From positions 1 through 12,629 of the forward strand of contig JBOHRF010000135.1 in NCBI GenBank assembly GCA_050732575.1: DNA of 12,629 bases, read 5' to 3'. The first letter of the stretch is position 1; each line of letters begins with the position of its first letter. The notes under the pieces were generated by a model, which saw only the letters and a program-made list of their open reading frames with translations, was not told the DNA's origin and did not search any database. Origin of the DNA: JBBDWZ01 sp050732575. Its GTDB lineage: Bacteria > Gemmatimonadota > Gemmatimonadetes > Longimicrobiales > RSA9. Below are positions 5,716-12,629 of this stretch, piece after piece. A program made the translations under genes and the position numbers.

Positions 5716-8366
5716 GCTGGTGGACTGAGCTGCGCGAGCGCGGGCGAGGGTTTTTCCGCACGGGTCGAGCGGATCGCGAGCTGGATGAGGAGCTGCGCTT
5801 TCATATGGAGATGGACGTGGCCGCTCGGGTGCGCGCGGGGCAGGATGCGGAGCAAGCGCGGCGCGCGTCGACGCGCGCATTTGGCGGTATCGATCGTTAT
5901 CGGAGCGAGACGCGCGATGCGCGCGGAGTGCGTCCGCTGGAAGACTTCGTGTACGATGTGCGGCACGCGCTGCGCGGTTTGCGGCACAATCTGGGTTTCA
6001 CGGCGGCGGCGGTGCTGGTGCTGGCGCTGGGCATTGGCGCCAACACATCGATCTTTTCGGCGGTGAACGCGGTGGTCTTGAGACCGCTACCATTCCCACA
6101 GCCGGAGCGGTTGTACATGCTGTGGGAGGAGAACGCGGAGAAGAACTGGTACAAGGAGAACACGGCACCGGCCAACCTGTTGGATTGGCGAGAGCGCGTG
6201 CCGGCGTTCGCGGATGTGGCCGGATACACGGCGATGGGGCAGGTCGTGTTCAGCGGTCGAGGCGAGCCGCGCGCGGTCGGGCTGGCCCAAGTCACGGGCA
6301 ACTTCTTTTCCGTGCTGGGAGTGCCGCCCTTGCATGGGCGCGCCTTGCGCTGGGAAGAGACGTGGGACGCGGAAGAACGGCTGGTTGTGATCAGCGAGCG
6401 TTTCTGGCGCGGTGCGTTGGGCGCAAGTACGGAGGCAGTGAACAGCAAGATCACGCTGGAAGGCCTGGATCACCGTGTGGTGGGCATCATGCCCGCTCGA
6501 TTTGCGTATCCTGCCGCCGAAGTGGATGTCTGGTTGCCCACGCGCTTCGCGCCGGCGAGTCGTGCGGAAGTCTGGTTTCGGCAGGCCCACTGGATGCGCG
6601 GCATCGCGCGCTTGCGGCCCGGAGTGTCGGAGCGGGAAGCCAACGCGCAGCTTCAGACGGTAGTCGGTCAGCTGCAACGCGAGCATCCGGCCACCAACCG
6701 GGGCATGGGTGCAGGCATGACGCCGCTGCACGAGTTCCTGATTGGGAACACGCGCAAGCCATTGCTCCTGCTGATGGGTGCAGTGGGTCTGCTGCTGCTG
6801 ATCGGTTGCGCTAATGTAGGCAATCTGTTGCTGGTGAAAGCAGCCAGCCGCCAACGAGAGCTGGCCGTGCGCAACGCACTCGGTGCGAATCGCTTTCGTT
6901 TGATTCGTCAGTTGCTGACCGAAAGCCTGGCCCTCGCCGTGTTGGGCGGTGCGGCTGGGCTGCTGCTCGGCGTCCTGGGCACGAAGTTCCTCATTTCGTT
7001 GCAGCCCGAGGGACTGATGCCCAGCTCCAGCTTTGGCGCGGATGGACGTGTGCTGGCCTTCGTTACCATCGTCACCCTGGGTTGCGGACTTGTGTTCGGC
7101 GCCGTGCCCGCCGCATGGGTGCACCGGGCCAGTGCCGTTGCCGCGCTGAAAGCAGGTGGCCGCACTGGTGCACTGGGGCGTTCGGCGCGCACGGTGGCCG
7201 GCTCACTGGTCGTGGCTGAAATCGCGGTGGCGTTGATACTGGTAGTGGGCGCCGGCTTGTTGGTGCGCAGTTTTCAGCAGTTGCTGCGCGTGCATCCGGG
7301 TTTTGATGCGCGCGGCGTGCTGGCCGTGACCCTGCGCCTGCCCCATGCCCGCTACGACAAGCCGGAAAAGACCCACCTGTTTTATGAGCGGCTGGTTGAA
7401 CGTGCGGCCGGGCTGTCAGGAGTGGAAGACGCGGCCGCCACCAGCGCGCTACCCCTTCGGTTCGACGGGAACACCAACGACTTCGTGATCGCGGGCCGCG
7501 CGCCCAATGAATACGGCACGGAGGTCGTGCAGCGAGTGGTTACGCCGAACTACTTGCGCACGATGCGCGTGCCCTTGCTGCGCGGGCGCGACATCAGCGC
7601 AGCTGACCGCAAGCAGAGCCTGCCGGTCGTGGTGATCAATGAGGCGCTGGCCAGCAAGTTCTTTGCGAACCGTGATCCGATCGGACAACGATTGGCCTTC
7701 GAGCGCGTGCCGGATAGCACGTCCGTCTGGTATACGATCGTGGGCGTGGCCGCCAATGAGCGGCAGCGTGGCGTTGCGCTGGAACCGCAGATCGAAGTAC
7801 TTCAGCCGTATACGCAGGAGTGGTACATCACGATGCACATCGTGTTGCGCACGGCCGGCGATCCCATGTCTGTGTTGCCCGACGTGCGCCGATTGGTGCT
7901 CGAGCTCGATCCCAACCTGCCTATCCTCGCCGTGCGCTCCATGGAAGCCGTGCGCGACCTGGCGTTGGCCCGCGAGCGGTTTCTCATGGCGCTGCTGCTG
8001 CTCTTTGCCACGGTGGCGTTCGTACTCGCCGTGGTGGGTGTGTACGGCGTGACCGCGCAGTTCATGCGACAACGCACGCAGGAGATTGGCGTGCGTCTGG
8101 CACTGGGCGCTAGCTCGGCCGATGTGCTTCTGCTCATGGTGCGACGCGGCGGCGCGCTGGTTGCCAGCGGTGTAGCGCTGGGACTGCTGGGCGCGCTGGC
8201 CGGGACACGCGTCATGGAAGGTCTGCTGTTCAATGTGAAACCGGTGGACGCCATCACGTTCGTTACGGTGGCGGGCACACTCGCTGCGGCCGCGATCGTG
8301 GCGGCCTGGCTGCCCGCGCGCCGCGCCAGCCGCGTGGAACCGCTCATTGCGCTGCGCCCGGAGTGA
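5712..8366 (+). CDS. ADOP-family duplicated ABC-type permease (MacB/FtsX-like)
   Basis: An 884-residue inner-membrane protein. ATG at 5712 overlaps the PadR stop and has GGAGG six bases upstream. Residues about 20-90 are the cytoplasmic prefix seen in ADOP proteins (DRELDEELRFHMEMD, then EDFVYDVRHALRGLRHN). Two MacB/FtsX modules follow. In the first, a helix at 95-120 precedes a large periplasmic domain (about 125-345) and helices near 348-370, 400-425 and 447-470, with the FtsX signature VRNALGA (386-392). In the second, a helix at 496-520 precedes a periplasmic domain (525-750) and helices near 755-782, 808-832 and 848-868, with VRLALGA (794-800). It ends in the typical RASRVEPLIALRPE. Full-length permeases of this type act with an ATPase in MacB systems, but none is encoded here. 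The exported substrate is unknown. Confidence 0.92.
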   Translation: MSWWTELRERGRGFFRTGRADRELDEELRFHMEMDVAARVRAGQDAEQARRASTRAFGGIDRYRSETRDARGVRPLEDFVYDVRHALRGLRHNLGFTAAAVLVLALGIGANTSIFSAVNAVVLRPLPFPQPERLYMLWEENAEKNWYKENTAPANLLDWRERVPAFADVAGYTAMGQVVFSGRGEPRAVGLAQVTGNFFSVLGVPPLHGRALRWEETWDAEERLVVISERFWRGALGASTEAVNSKITLEGLDHRVVGIMPARFAYPAAEVDVWLPTRFAPASRAEVWFRQAHWMRGIARLRPGVSEREANAQLQTVVGQLQREHPATNRGMGAGMTPLHEFLIGNTRKPLLLLMGAVGLLLLIGCANVGNLLLVKAASRQRELAVRNALGANRFRLIRQLLTESLALAVLGGAAGLLLGVLGTKFLISLQPEGLMPSSSFGADGRVLAFVTIVTLGCGLVFGAVPAAWVHRASAVAALKAGGRTGALGRSARTVAGSLVVAEIAVALILVVGAGLLVRSFQQLLRVHPGFDARGVLAVTLRLPHARYDKPEKTHLFYERLVERAAGLSGVEDAAATSALPLRFDGNTNDFVIAGRAPNEYGTEVVQRVVTPNYLRTMRVPLLRGRDISAADRKQSLPVVVINEALASKFFANRDPIGQRLAFERVPDSTSVWYTIVGVAANERQRGVALEPQIEVLQPYTQEWYITMHIVLRTAGDPMSVLPDVRRLVLELDPNLPILAVRSMEAVRDLALARERFLMALLLLFATVAFVLAVVGVYGVTAQFMRQRTQEIGVRLALGASSADVLLLMVRRGGALVASGVALGLLGALAGTRVMEGLLFNVKPVDAITFVTVAGTLAAAAIVAAWLPARRASRVEPLIALRPE

Positions 8367-8557
8367 ACCGTGTCACCGAAGCGGCAAAGGGCGTGAGCCG
8401 TCGCCCCTTGTCCTCGAGCCCGCCGTGGTGATTCGCTCTGCTACTCGCTGATTCGAGAATGACGCGCCGGTGATTCCAACCACCCACTTTGACGCAGGAG
8501 GAACGGGCGCAGACATTCTGCCACCCGTGATCCTGACCTCAAAGCGGAGGTTGGACC

Positions 8558-9388
8558 ATGTTTCGATTTCGACCCGGGCCGGTTATCGCGACCCTGCTTC
8601 TGGTCAGCGCGCCGGGCTGCGTTACTCGTATCCCCGTGATGCCCGGTGATCCTCGCACGGCGCCCGTGTATGGATACACGCCGCTCGATCCGATCCCGGT
8701 CAACGTGACTGACGCCCAAAGCGATTCCGATCCACAGAGAGAAGCGTTGCTCAAGGCACTGGCGGATGAGACCATCCGAATTGCCATCGGCGAACTTTCC
8801 GCGGCCGGCCGTCTGGAGTTCGGCTCGGCGAAGATCGGCGTCAAAGGTCGCAGCTACGAGGTCGTACTGGACTACATCAAGTTTACGACCCAATCGTTTC
8901 CGGCTAACATCGCGACCGACGATGCGGGCATTCGGCGAGCCACTGTGGGCGATACCATGAAAACAAAGGTGTTTGACGCGTTCGTTCCGGTCTACGTCGG
9001 TGTTGGACTTCGGCTGACGGCATCGCTCACCGTACGCGAAGGGAACGTGGACCTGGGGAATCTGCTCGGCATTGGCGCCGCGGCTCAGGCGGGCCGCGTC
9101 ACGGGCACGTTAGTGGTCCAGACGTTGGGCATCAGCGGCGAGAACATCACGACGTTGATACCCGTGCCTGGAAGGATTGATGACTCGACCATACAGAATG
9201 CCATGGTCGCATTGGGAGCCATCAAGTCGAAGCTGTATGAGGACGGAACGGAGATCGTGCCGCGTGTGGTGGGCGTGTACAACACGTTGGGCGGTGGAGA
9301 ACAGACGATCAATGGATTCATCTCGTTGCTCTTTGAAAAACCCATCAGTCTCAATGTCAGTAGTAAGCGCCTTACCCGCGCACAATGA
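8558..9388 (+). CDS. Putative lipoprotein of unknown function
   Basis: A 276-residue protein starting at ATG 8558, with a strong GGAGG seven bases upstream. The N-terminus FRFRPGPVIATLLLVSAPGC is a lipoprotein-like signal with Cys21 as the modified residue; Pro at -2 makes the lipobox imperfect. I do not recognise the mature part. It starts with a Pro-rich stretch (VMPGDPRTAPVYGYTPLDP), then a helix (REALLKALADETIRIAIGEL, about 62-81). From about 85 on it is beta-rich, with repeated patterns such as GVGLRLTASLTVREGNVDL and GRVTGTLVVQTLGI. Near the end is VVGVYNTLGGGEQTINGFI. The likely place is the periplasmic face of an envelope membrane. It is 191 bp downstream of the permease gene, with a GC-rich stem near 8387-8409 between them, so it is probably a separate unit. 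Its stop overlaps the next small gene. Confidence 0.75.
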   Translation: MFRFRPGPVIATLLLVSAPGCVTRIPVMPGDPRTAPVYGYTPLDPIPVNVTDAQSDSDPQREALLKALADETIRIAIGELSAAGRLEFGSAKIGVKGRSYEVVLDYIKFTTQSFPANIATDDAGIRRATVGDTMKTKVFDAFVPVYVGVGLRLTASLTVREGNVDLGNLLGIGAAAQAGRVTGTLVVQTLGISGENITTLIPVPGRIDDSTIQNAMVALGAIKSKLYEDGTEIVPRVVGVYNTLGGGEQTINGFISLLFEKPISLNVSSKRLTRAQ

Positions 9389-9549
9389 GTCCGCGACCGG
9401 CCGGTTGGCTTGATTGTTGCCCCCCGGCCGTGCGCGGCGTTGCAGCGCCGTTTGGGGGTCTGGCCGGCACCATCTTCGTGGCCTTCACTGGTGCCGTTGT
9501 ACTGCTTTTCATGTTGCGCGTGATCCGCCGTGCGCAATGGGGGCCGTGA
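9385..9549 (+). CDS. Small single-helix membrane protein (54 aa), unrecognised
   Basis: The ATG at 9385-9387 overlaps the lipoprotein stop as ATGA, and the frame runs 54 codons to TGA at 9547-9549. The protein begins MSPRPAGWLDCCPPAVRG, then has one transmembrane helix (about residues 25-44, GLAGTIFVAFTGAVVLLFML), then a basic tail RVIRRAQWGP. Adjacent Cys11 and Cys12 lie before the helix. The coupled start, a clean hydrophobic helix and a positively charged flank argue for a real gene, in spite of its size. It ends 10 bp before the convergent DUF2231 stop. The early coding region can also fold as RNA (9435-9440 with 9445-9450 around TGCA). A chance open frame in GC-rich DNA remains possible. 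Confidence 0.6.
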   Translation: MSPRPAGWLDCCPPAVRGVAAPFGGLAGTIFVAFTGAVVLLFMLRVIRRAQWGP

Positions 9550-9559
9550 CGCAAACCGT

Positions 9560-10063
9560 TCAGTCGCCGATGACGGGACGCTCGCGCACGGCCGGACCGG
9601 ACAACGAGCTGGGCGCATTGAGGTTGGCGCCGTCATCCACACCAACGCCCAGGCGGTCGACCAGCTCGCCACCGAGCCAGCCCGTGACCATGCCGAGGCC
9701 GGCGCCGAGCAGCGAGACCCCAACCGCAAGAACGCCTGGCTCCGTTCGATGGTCCATGCGCAGGAGCAGGCTGGCGCCGAAGAGGATTACCACCAGCACG
9801 TTGCCCAGGCCATGCGTGATGCCGATGCGATAAGCGCGCGTTGCGGTGGGAATGGCCAGGAAGTCGATCACGCCGAAGATCGCAGCCAGCGCACCCCCTA
9901 CCACACCCGCAAGTATCACAACGAACGATGATGTCGCCCAGTTGGCGTTGCCGGTGAGCAGATGGATCAGATCGAAGAGGGCACCCGTGGTCATGAGGCC
10001 TAGCGGGAACGGGATCAGCATCTGGTGGATGGAATGCCCGAACAACTTGGCTTTGCTCTCCAT
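9560..10063 (-). CDS. DUF2231 membrane protein
   Basis: A 167-residue inner-membrane protein. ATG at 10061-10063 is selected by AGGAGG four bases upstream and by the family N-terminus; the frame stays open to 10312 but that stretch is basic and Pro-rich, unlike the family. Landmarks are GHSIHQMLIPFPLGLM (9-24), with the His residues and Pro-rich start typical of DUF2231, then four helices near 15-37, 45-69, 84-102 and 110-131. The second hairpin contains AIFGVIDFLAIP and ITHGLGN. The C-terminal tail (from about 135) is hydrophilic. The function of the family is not established; members are often near redox or metal-related genes, which I do not see here. It is divergent from the patatin gene with 106 bp between starts. 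Confidence 0.85.
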   Translation of the reverse strand: MESKAKLFGHSIHQMLIPFPLGLMTTGALFDLIHLLTGNANWATSSFVVILAGVVGGALAAIFGVIDFLAIPTATRAYRIGITHGLGNVLVVILFGASLLLRMDHRTEPGVLAVGVSLLGAGLGMVTGWLGGELVDRLGVGVDDGANLNAPSSLSGPAVRERPVIGD

Positions 10064-10169
10064 AGGCCCTCCTGCGGTGCGCTCCGGGTAGCTGGCCCGA
10101 TGTTGCGGCATTCTCCATGCCGGCGCAGCAGTTGCAATCAGGTTCGAGCGCCTGAATGGGAGAACAACG
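10064..10169. promoter_or_regulatory. Divergent intergenic region, DUF2231 / patatin
   Basis: About 106 bp between two divergent starts must contain the upstream signals of both genes. AGGAGG for the DUF2231 gene is at 10068-10073 (minus strand) and GGAG for the patatin gene at 10159-10162. An imperfect inverted repeat (GCGGCAT ... ATGCCGGC, about 10104-10124) lies centrally. No convincing -10/-35 pair was found. Confidence 0.35.
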
Positions 10170-12242
10170 GTGCAACCGGTGCCTGGCCGGCGACTGCTCA
10201 AATGGGCTCTACTGCTGGGAGCGTTTACCCATCCGGCGTGGGGTAGAGCGCAACAAGCGCTGGTGCTGAGTGGTGGCGGTGCGCGCGGGCTTGCGCACGT
10301 GGGCGTGGTCATGCAGCTCGAAGAGTTGGGCTACGACGCCGACCTGGTGGTGGGCACCAGTATGGGCGCAGTAGTAGGTGCTTTGTATGCCGCCGGCTAC
10401 GAGCCCACGCAGATTCGCTTACGGATCCTAGGGACGCGCTGGAGCGAGATATTCGATCCCACACCCGTAGTGGTGGGGCCGGATCGTGCCATCCGCTTGC
10501 CGGCGTTCGTTTACGATCTTCAAATCGGGCGCTTGCGTGCGCGCCGTGGCCTGATCGGCCAGTGGCGAGTGAATCGCGCGCTTGCGCATTTGTTCTTCGA
10601 TGCCAACGCGCGAAGTCGTGGCGATTTCGACCGGCTGGCCCGTCGCTATCGCGCCGTTGCCGCCGATCTCGAGGACGGGGCAATCGTCGTGCTGGACCAA
10701 GGCGATCTGGCGCGCGCGGTACGCGCCAGCATGGCCTACCCGGGGTTCTTTGCGCCCGTGTTGTGGCACGATCGCGTTCTGGTGGACGGTGGCATTGCGG
10801 CCAGCTTTCCCATCGGCATCGCGCGTCGGTTGGGCGCTACGCGCATCATCGGCGTCGACGTGAGCCGTCCCAGCGAGCGCATCCAGTCGCTCGCGCCCCT
10901 TTCGGTCATACAGCGCTCGCTGAGTCTCATGCTGCAGAATCTGCAGCGCGACACGGTTGCGCCCGACTTGCTGGTGCTGCCCAGCGCGGACGCGGCCTTT
11001 GCGGGACCGTTGTTCCCCCGTGACCCGGCCGCTTTGATCGAGGCCGGGCGGATTGCTGCCCGGCGCGATTTGCGTCCGTTGGCCCCAGCCAACCAGCGCA
11101 AACGGCGTGAGCTGCCGCCCGCACCGCAGACATTTTCGCGTGTTGATATCGAAGCGCCTGACTCTGCGCTGCGTGCGCTGGCGCAGCGTTTCTTCGGGCG
11201 CGTGGCCGGAGAACCGTACGATCCCGCGGTCGTGTTGGCGGCCCTGGATCGGCTGTTCACGACCGGATTGCTGGAGGGCGTGTGGCCGCACGTGAGCGTG
11301 AGCCGCGCTGACACGAGCCAGCCGGTACTGCACATTCGCATGGACGCAGCGCCCGTACAAGCGCTCGCGTTTGGCGCGCGCTACGACAACGATCTGGGCG
11401 GGCAGGGCTGGGCCACCATTGATCGGCATGGCGCGCTCGGTGGCCGCCCCGCGGTGTTCAGTATGGCGAGCAGCGCCGGAGGTTTGCAGCAGTGGGCGAG
11501 TCTGTCCGCGCGCATTCATTCACTGCGCGTGCGCGGTTGGACATGGAGCGTGGGCGCACACGTGCAAGAACGCGAAGTTCGGATTTTCGATGATGAACCG
11601 CGCGCTGATCTCGAAGTTGTGCGGGCTGGTGGCTGGATCGGAATCGAATCGCCCTTTCTTCTGCGACGTGGTCTGTTCTCGCTGCTGGGTCGTGCGGAAC
11701 AGGTCGCTCCTGAAGATGCTGCCACGGGCAGCGCGATCGGTCCGCTGTTCCGTTTGGCGTCCGTGCCGCCCGCAGGTCAGGTCATCGGCTTACCCTTACT
11801 CGTGGAAGCGGAGCGGCGCTGGGGATCGCGCACGTACACGCGGGTAGCCTTGAGCGGCTCGCGCGGCACGCAGTGGAAAGCGCTCCAGGTCGCGGCCCTG
11901 ATCGATGCCCGCGCGGTAAGCGCGCGTGCGCCCGTAGATGTGCTGCCTGCGCTCGGAGATGAGCATGCCATTCCAGGGTTGCGCTGGGGCGAACGGCGCG
12001 GTCGTGCGCGCATCGTGGCCGGTGCGGATGCTGCCTTGCCCATGTTGAACGGGCATGTCCGCCTTCGGCTGCGCGCGGGCGCGGTCAGCACTAATGTGGA
12101 CGATTGGAACACATCAGATGGCATGGTGGGCGCCGAGTTGGGCGCCATCTGGTCGATTCCCATCGGTATGATCGAAGCCGGTTACGGCCTGGCATCGGAT
12201 GGCCAGGGTCGTTTCAATCTTGCCATTGGCCGACGTTTTTGA
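10170..12242 (+). CDS. Patatin-like phospholipase with POTRA and C-terminal beta-barrel (PlpD-like)
   Basis: A 690-residue protein starting at GTG 10170, with GGAG seven bases upstream and a signal peptide (LLKWALLLGAFTHPAWG, residues 9-25). The patatin domain spans about 29-300: oxyanion loop GGGARG (35-40), nucleophile elbow GTSMG with Ser64, and the dyad Asp206 in VDGGIAASFP. Residues about 322-392 look like one POTRA domain (FSRVDIEAPDSALRALAQRF ... PVLHIRMD). From about 397 the sequence is amphipathic beta-strand rich and ends in AIGRRF, with the terminal Phe recognised by the BAM machinery. This order is that of PlpD of Pseudomonas aeruginosa (about 728 residues), a type Vd autotransporter that exposes a lipase. 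All catalytic residues are present, so lipid hydrolysis at the cell surface is likely. Whether the passenger is released cannot be seen. Confidence 0.9.
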   Translation: MQPVPGRRLLKWALLLGAFTHPAWGRAQQALVLSGGGARGLAHVGVVMQLEELGYDADLVVGTSMGAVVGALYAAGYEPTQIRLRILGTRWSEIFDPTPVVVGPDRAIRLPAFVYDLQIGRLRARRGLIGQWRVNRALAHLFFDANARSRGDFDRLARRYRAVAADLEDGAIVVLDQGDLARAVRASMAYPGFFAPVLWHDRVLVDGGIAASFPIGIARRLGATRIIGVDVSRPSERIQSLAPLSVIQRSLSLMLQNLQRDTVAPDLLVLPSADAAFAGPLFPRDPAALIEAGRIAARRDLRPLAPANQRKRRELPPAPQTFSRVDIEAPDSALRALAQRFFGRVAGEPYDPAVVLAALDRLFTTGLLEGVWPHVSVSRADTSQPVLHIRMDAAPVQALAFGARYDNDLGGQGWATIDRHGALGGRPAVFSMASSAGGLQQWASLSARIHSLRVRGWTWSVGAHVQEREVRIFDDEPRADLEVVRAGGWIGIESPFLLRRGLFSLLGRAEQVAPEDAATGSAIGPLFRLASVPPAGQVIGLPLLVEAERRWGSRTYTRVALSGSRGTQWKALQVAALIDARAVSARAPVDVLPALGDEHAIPGLRWGERRGRARIVAGADAALPMLNGHVRLRLRAGAVSTNVDDWNTSDGMVGAELGAIWSIPIGMIEAGYGLASDGQGRFNLAIGRRF

Positions 12243-12342
12243 TGCCCGTTCCCGATTTCAATACCGCGTGTGACCGTGCCCTGCATTTGCAGTTGCATTG
12301 CCTGCCGCTAGTTTGCTCGCAGTTACCCTCCAGGGAGGAGCC

Positions 12343-12629
12343 ATGCGCGCCGCCGCTCATACGCTTTCGGTTGTTCTGCTCGGTCTGTACTTCAGCCCGC
12401 CGGCACAGGGTCAGGAGAAACCGTCTGACACGCTGCTCACGGTTCAACATTACCTCGATTTCGAGCAGGTAGCAGGTCCACAAATCTCACCCGATGGCAA
12501 ACAGGTCATCTACACGCGGCGCGCGGTCAACAAGCTGGAAGACCGCTGGGATGCAGCGCTCTGGATCATGAACATCGATGCCACGCACAACCGGATGTTG
12601 GCCAAAGGAGCCAGTCCCATCTGGTCACC
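12343..12629 (+). CDS. S9-family prolyl oligopeptidase / dipeptidyl aminopeptidase, N-terminus (partial)
   Basis: The first 95 codons of a gene that runs off the right edge. ATG at 12343 follows a strong GGGAGGAG two bases upstream of CC. The N-terminus RAAAHTLSVVLLGLYFSPPA is a signal peptide with likely cleavage after AQG (residue 23). The mature part opens TVQHYLDFEQVAGPQISPDG, then KQVIYTRR and, later, ALWIMNID and GASPIWS. Blade patterns of the form SPDGKQVIYTR ... LWIMN ... PIWS are those of the PD40 propeller at the front of exported S9 peptidases. The hydrolase domain lies outside the window, so a propeller-only protein is possible. It is 100 bp downstream of the patatin gene on the same strand. 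Confidence 0.8.
   Translation, partial: MRAAAHTLSVVLLGLYFSPPAQGQEKPSDTLLTVQHYLDFEQVAGPQISPDGKQVIYTRRAVNKLEDRWDAALWIMNIDATHNRMLAKGASPIWS

Noticed and set aside
6087..7124. 345-codon minus-strand open frame inside the ADOP permease gene
   Set aside because: It is antisense to conserved FtsX sequence, His/Gln/Arg-rich and without hydrophobic or domain pattern.
8387..8409. GC-rich stem (AAGGGCG / CGCCCCTT) after the permease gene as a terminator
   Set aside because: The stem has a bulge and no T-run follows, so an intrinsic terminator is not supported.
10064..10312. 83-residue N-terminal extension of the DUF2231 protein
   Set aside because: It is Pro/Arg-rich, overlaps the patatin 5' end and lies upstream of a good ribosome site at the family's normal start.
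10428..11519. 363-codon minus-strand open frame inside the patatin gene
   Set aside because: It is the complement of the conserved patatin and POTRA coding sequence, with a shadow-like composition.
12287..12314. TTGCAG with TAGTTT 16 bp later as promoter of the S9 peptidase gene
   Set aside because: Both boxes match the consensus only partly; in about 100 bp such a match is expected by chance.

Overview
The window is high-GC DNA from a Gram-negative-type bacterium. It encodes two probable outer-membrane beta-barrel proteins, a lipoprotein and several exported proteins. A short PadR-type regulator coupled to a duplicated permease of the ADOP type, plus an S9-type peptidase, is a combination abundant in Gemmatimonadota and Acidobacteriota. 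That phylum-level placement is an inference from gene content, not from a marker gene.

Region 1 (1-4884) looks like a synthase-dependent exopolysaccharide locus. Reading leftwards on the minus strand it holds a KaiC/RecA-like ATPase with a degenerate GGDEF-like C-terminus (2613-3689), a small membrane-anchored TPR protein (2104-2616), a signal-peptide TPR plus beta-barrel protein of the BcsC/PgaA/PelB kind (218-2107), and the first 57 codons of a two-helix membrane protein that may be the start of a family 2 glycosyltransferase (1-171). The first three genes are joined by ATGA start/stop overlaps. A secreted GH18-type glycosidase (3895-4884) is divergent from them and carries a 20-bp perfect palindrome and a 9-bp hairpin inside its early coding sequence.

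Region 2 (4885-5376) is an accessory-looking stretch. It has a probable remnant of an EF-hand protein on the minus strand, interrupted or preceded by a long inverted repeat with 25-bp perfect arms (5147-5171 and 5273-5297).

Region 3 (5377-8366) is a two-gene operon of a PadR-family repressor and an 884-residue ADOP permease, overlapped by ATGA, with no ATPase gene in view.

Region 4 (8558-9549) is a pair of unrecognised envelope genes, a 276-residue putative lipoprotein and a 54-residue single-helix protein, again overlapped by ATGA. Region 5 (9560-12629) has a convergent DUF2231 membrane protein, a divergent patatin-like phospholipase with a C-terminal barrel (PlpD-like, type Vd secretion), and the N-terminus of an exported S9-family peptidase running off the right edge. 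Overall the window is dominated by envelope, export and surface functions.
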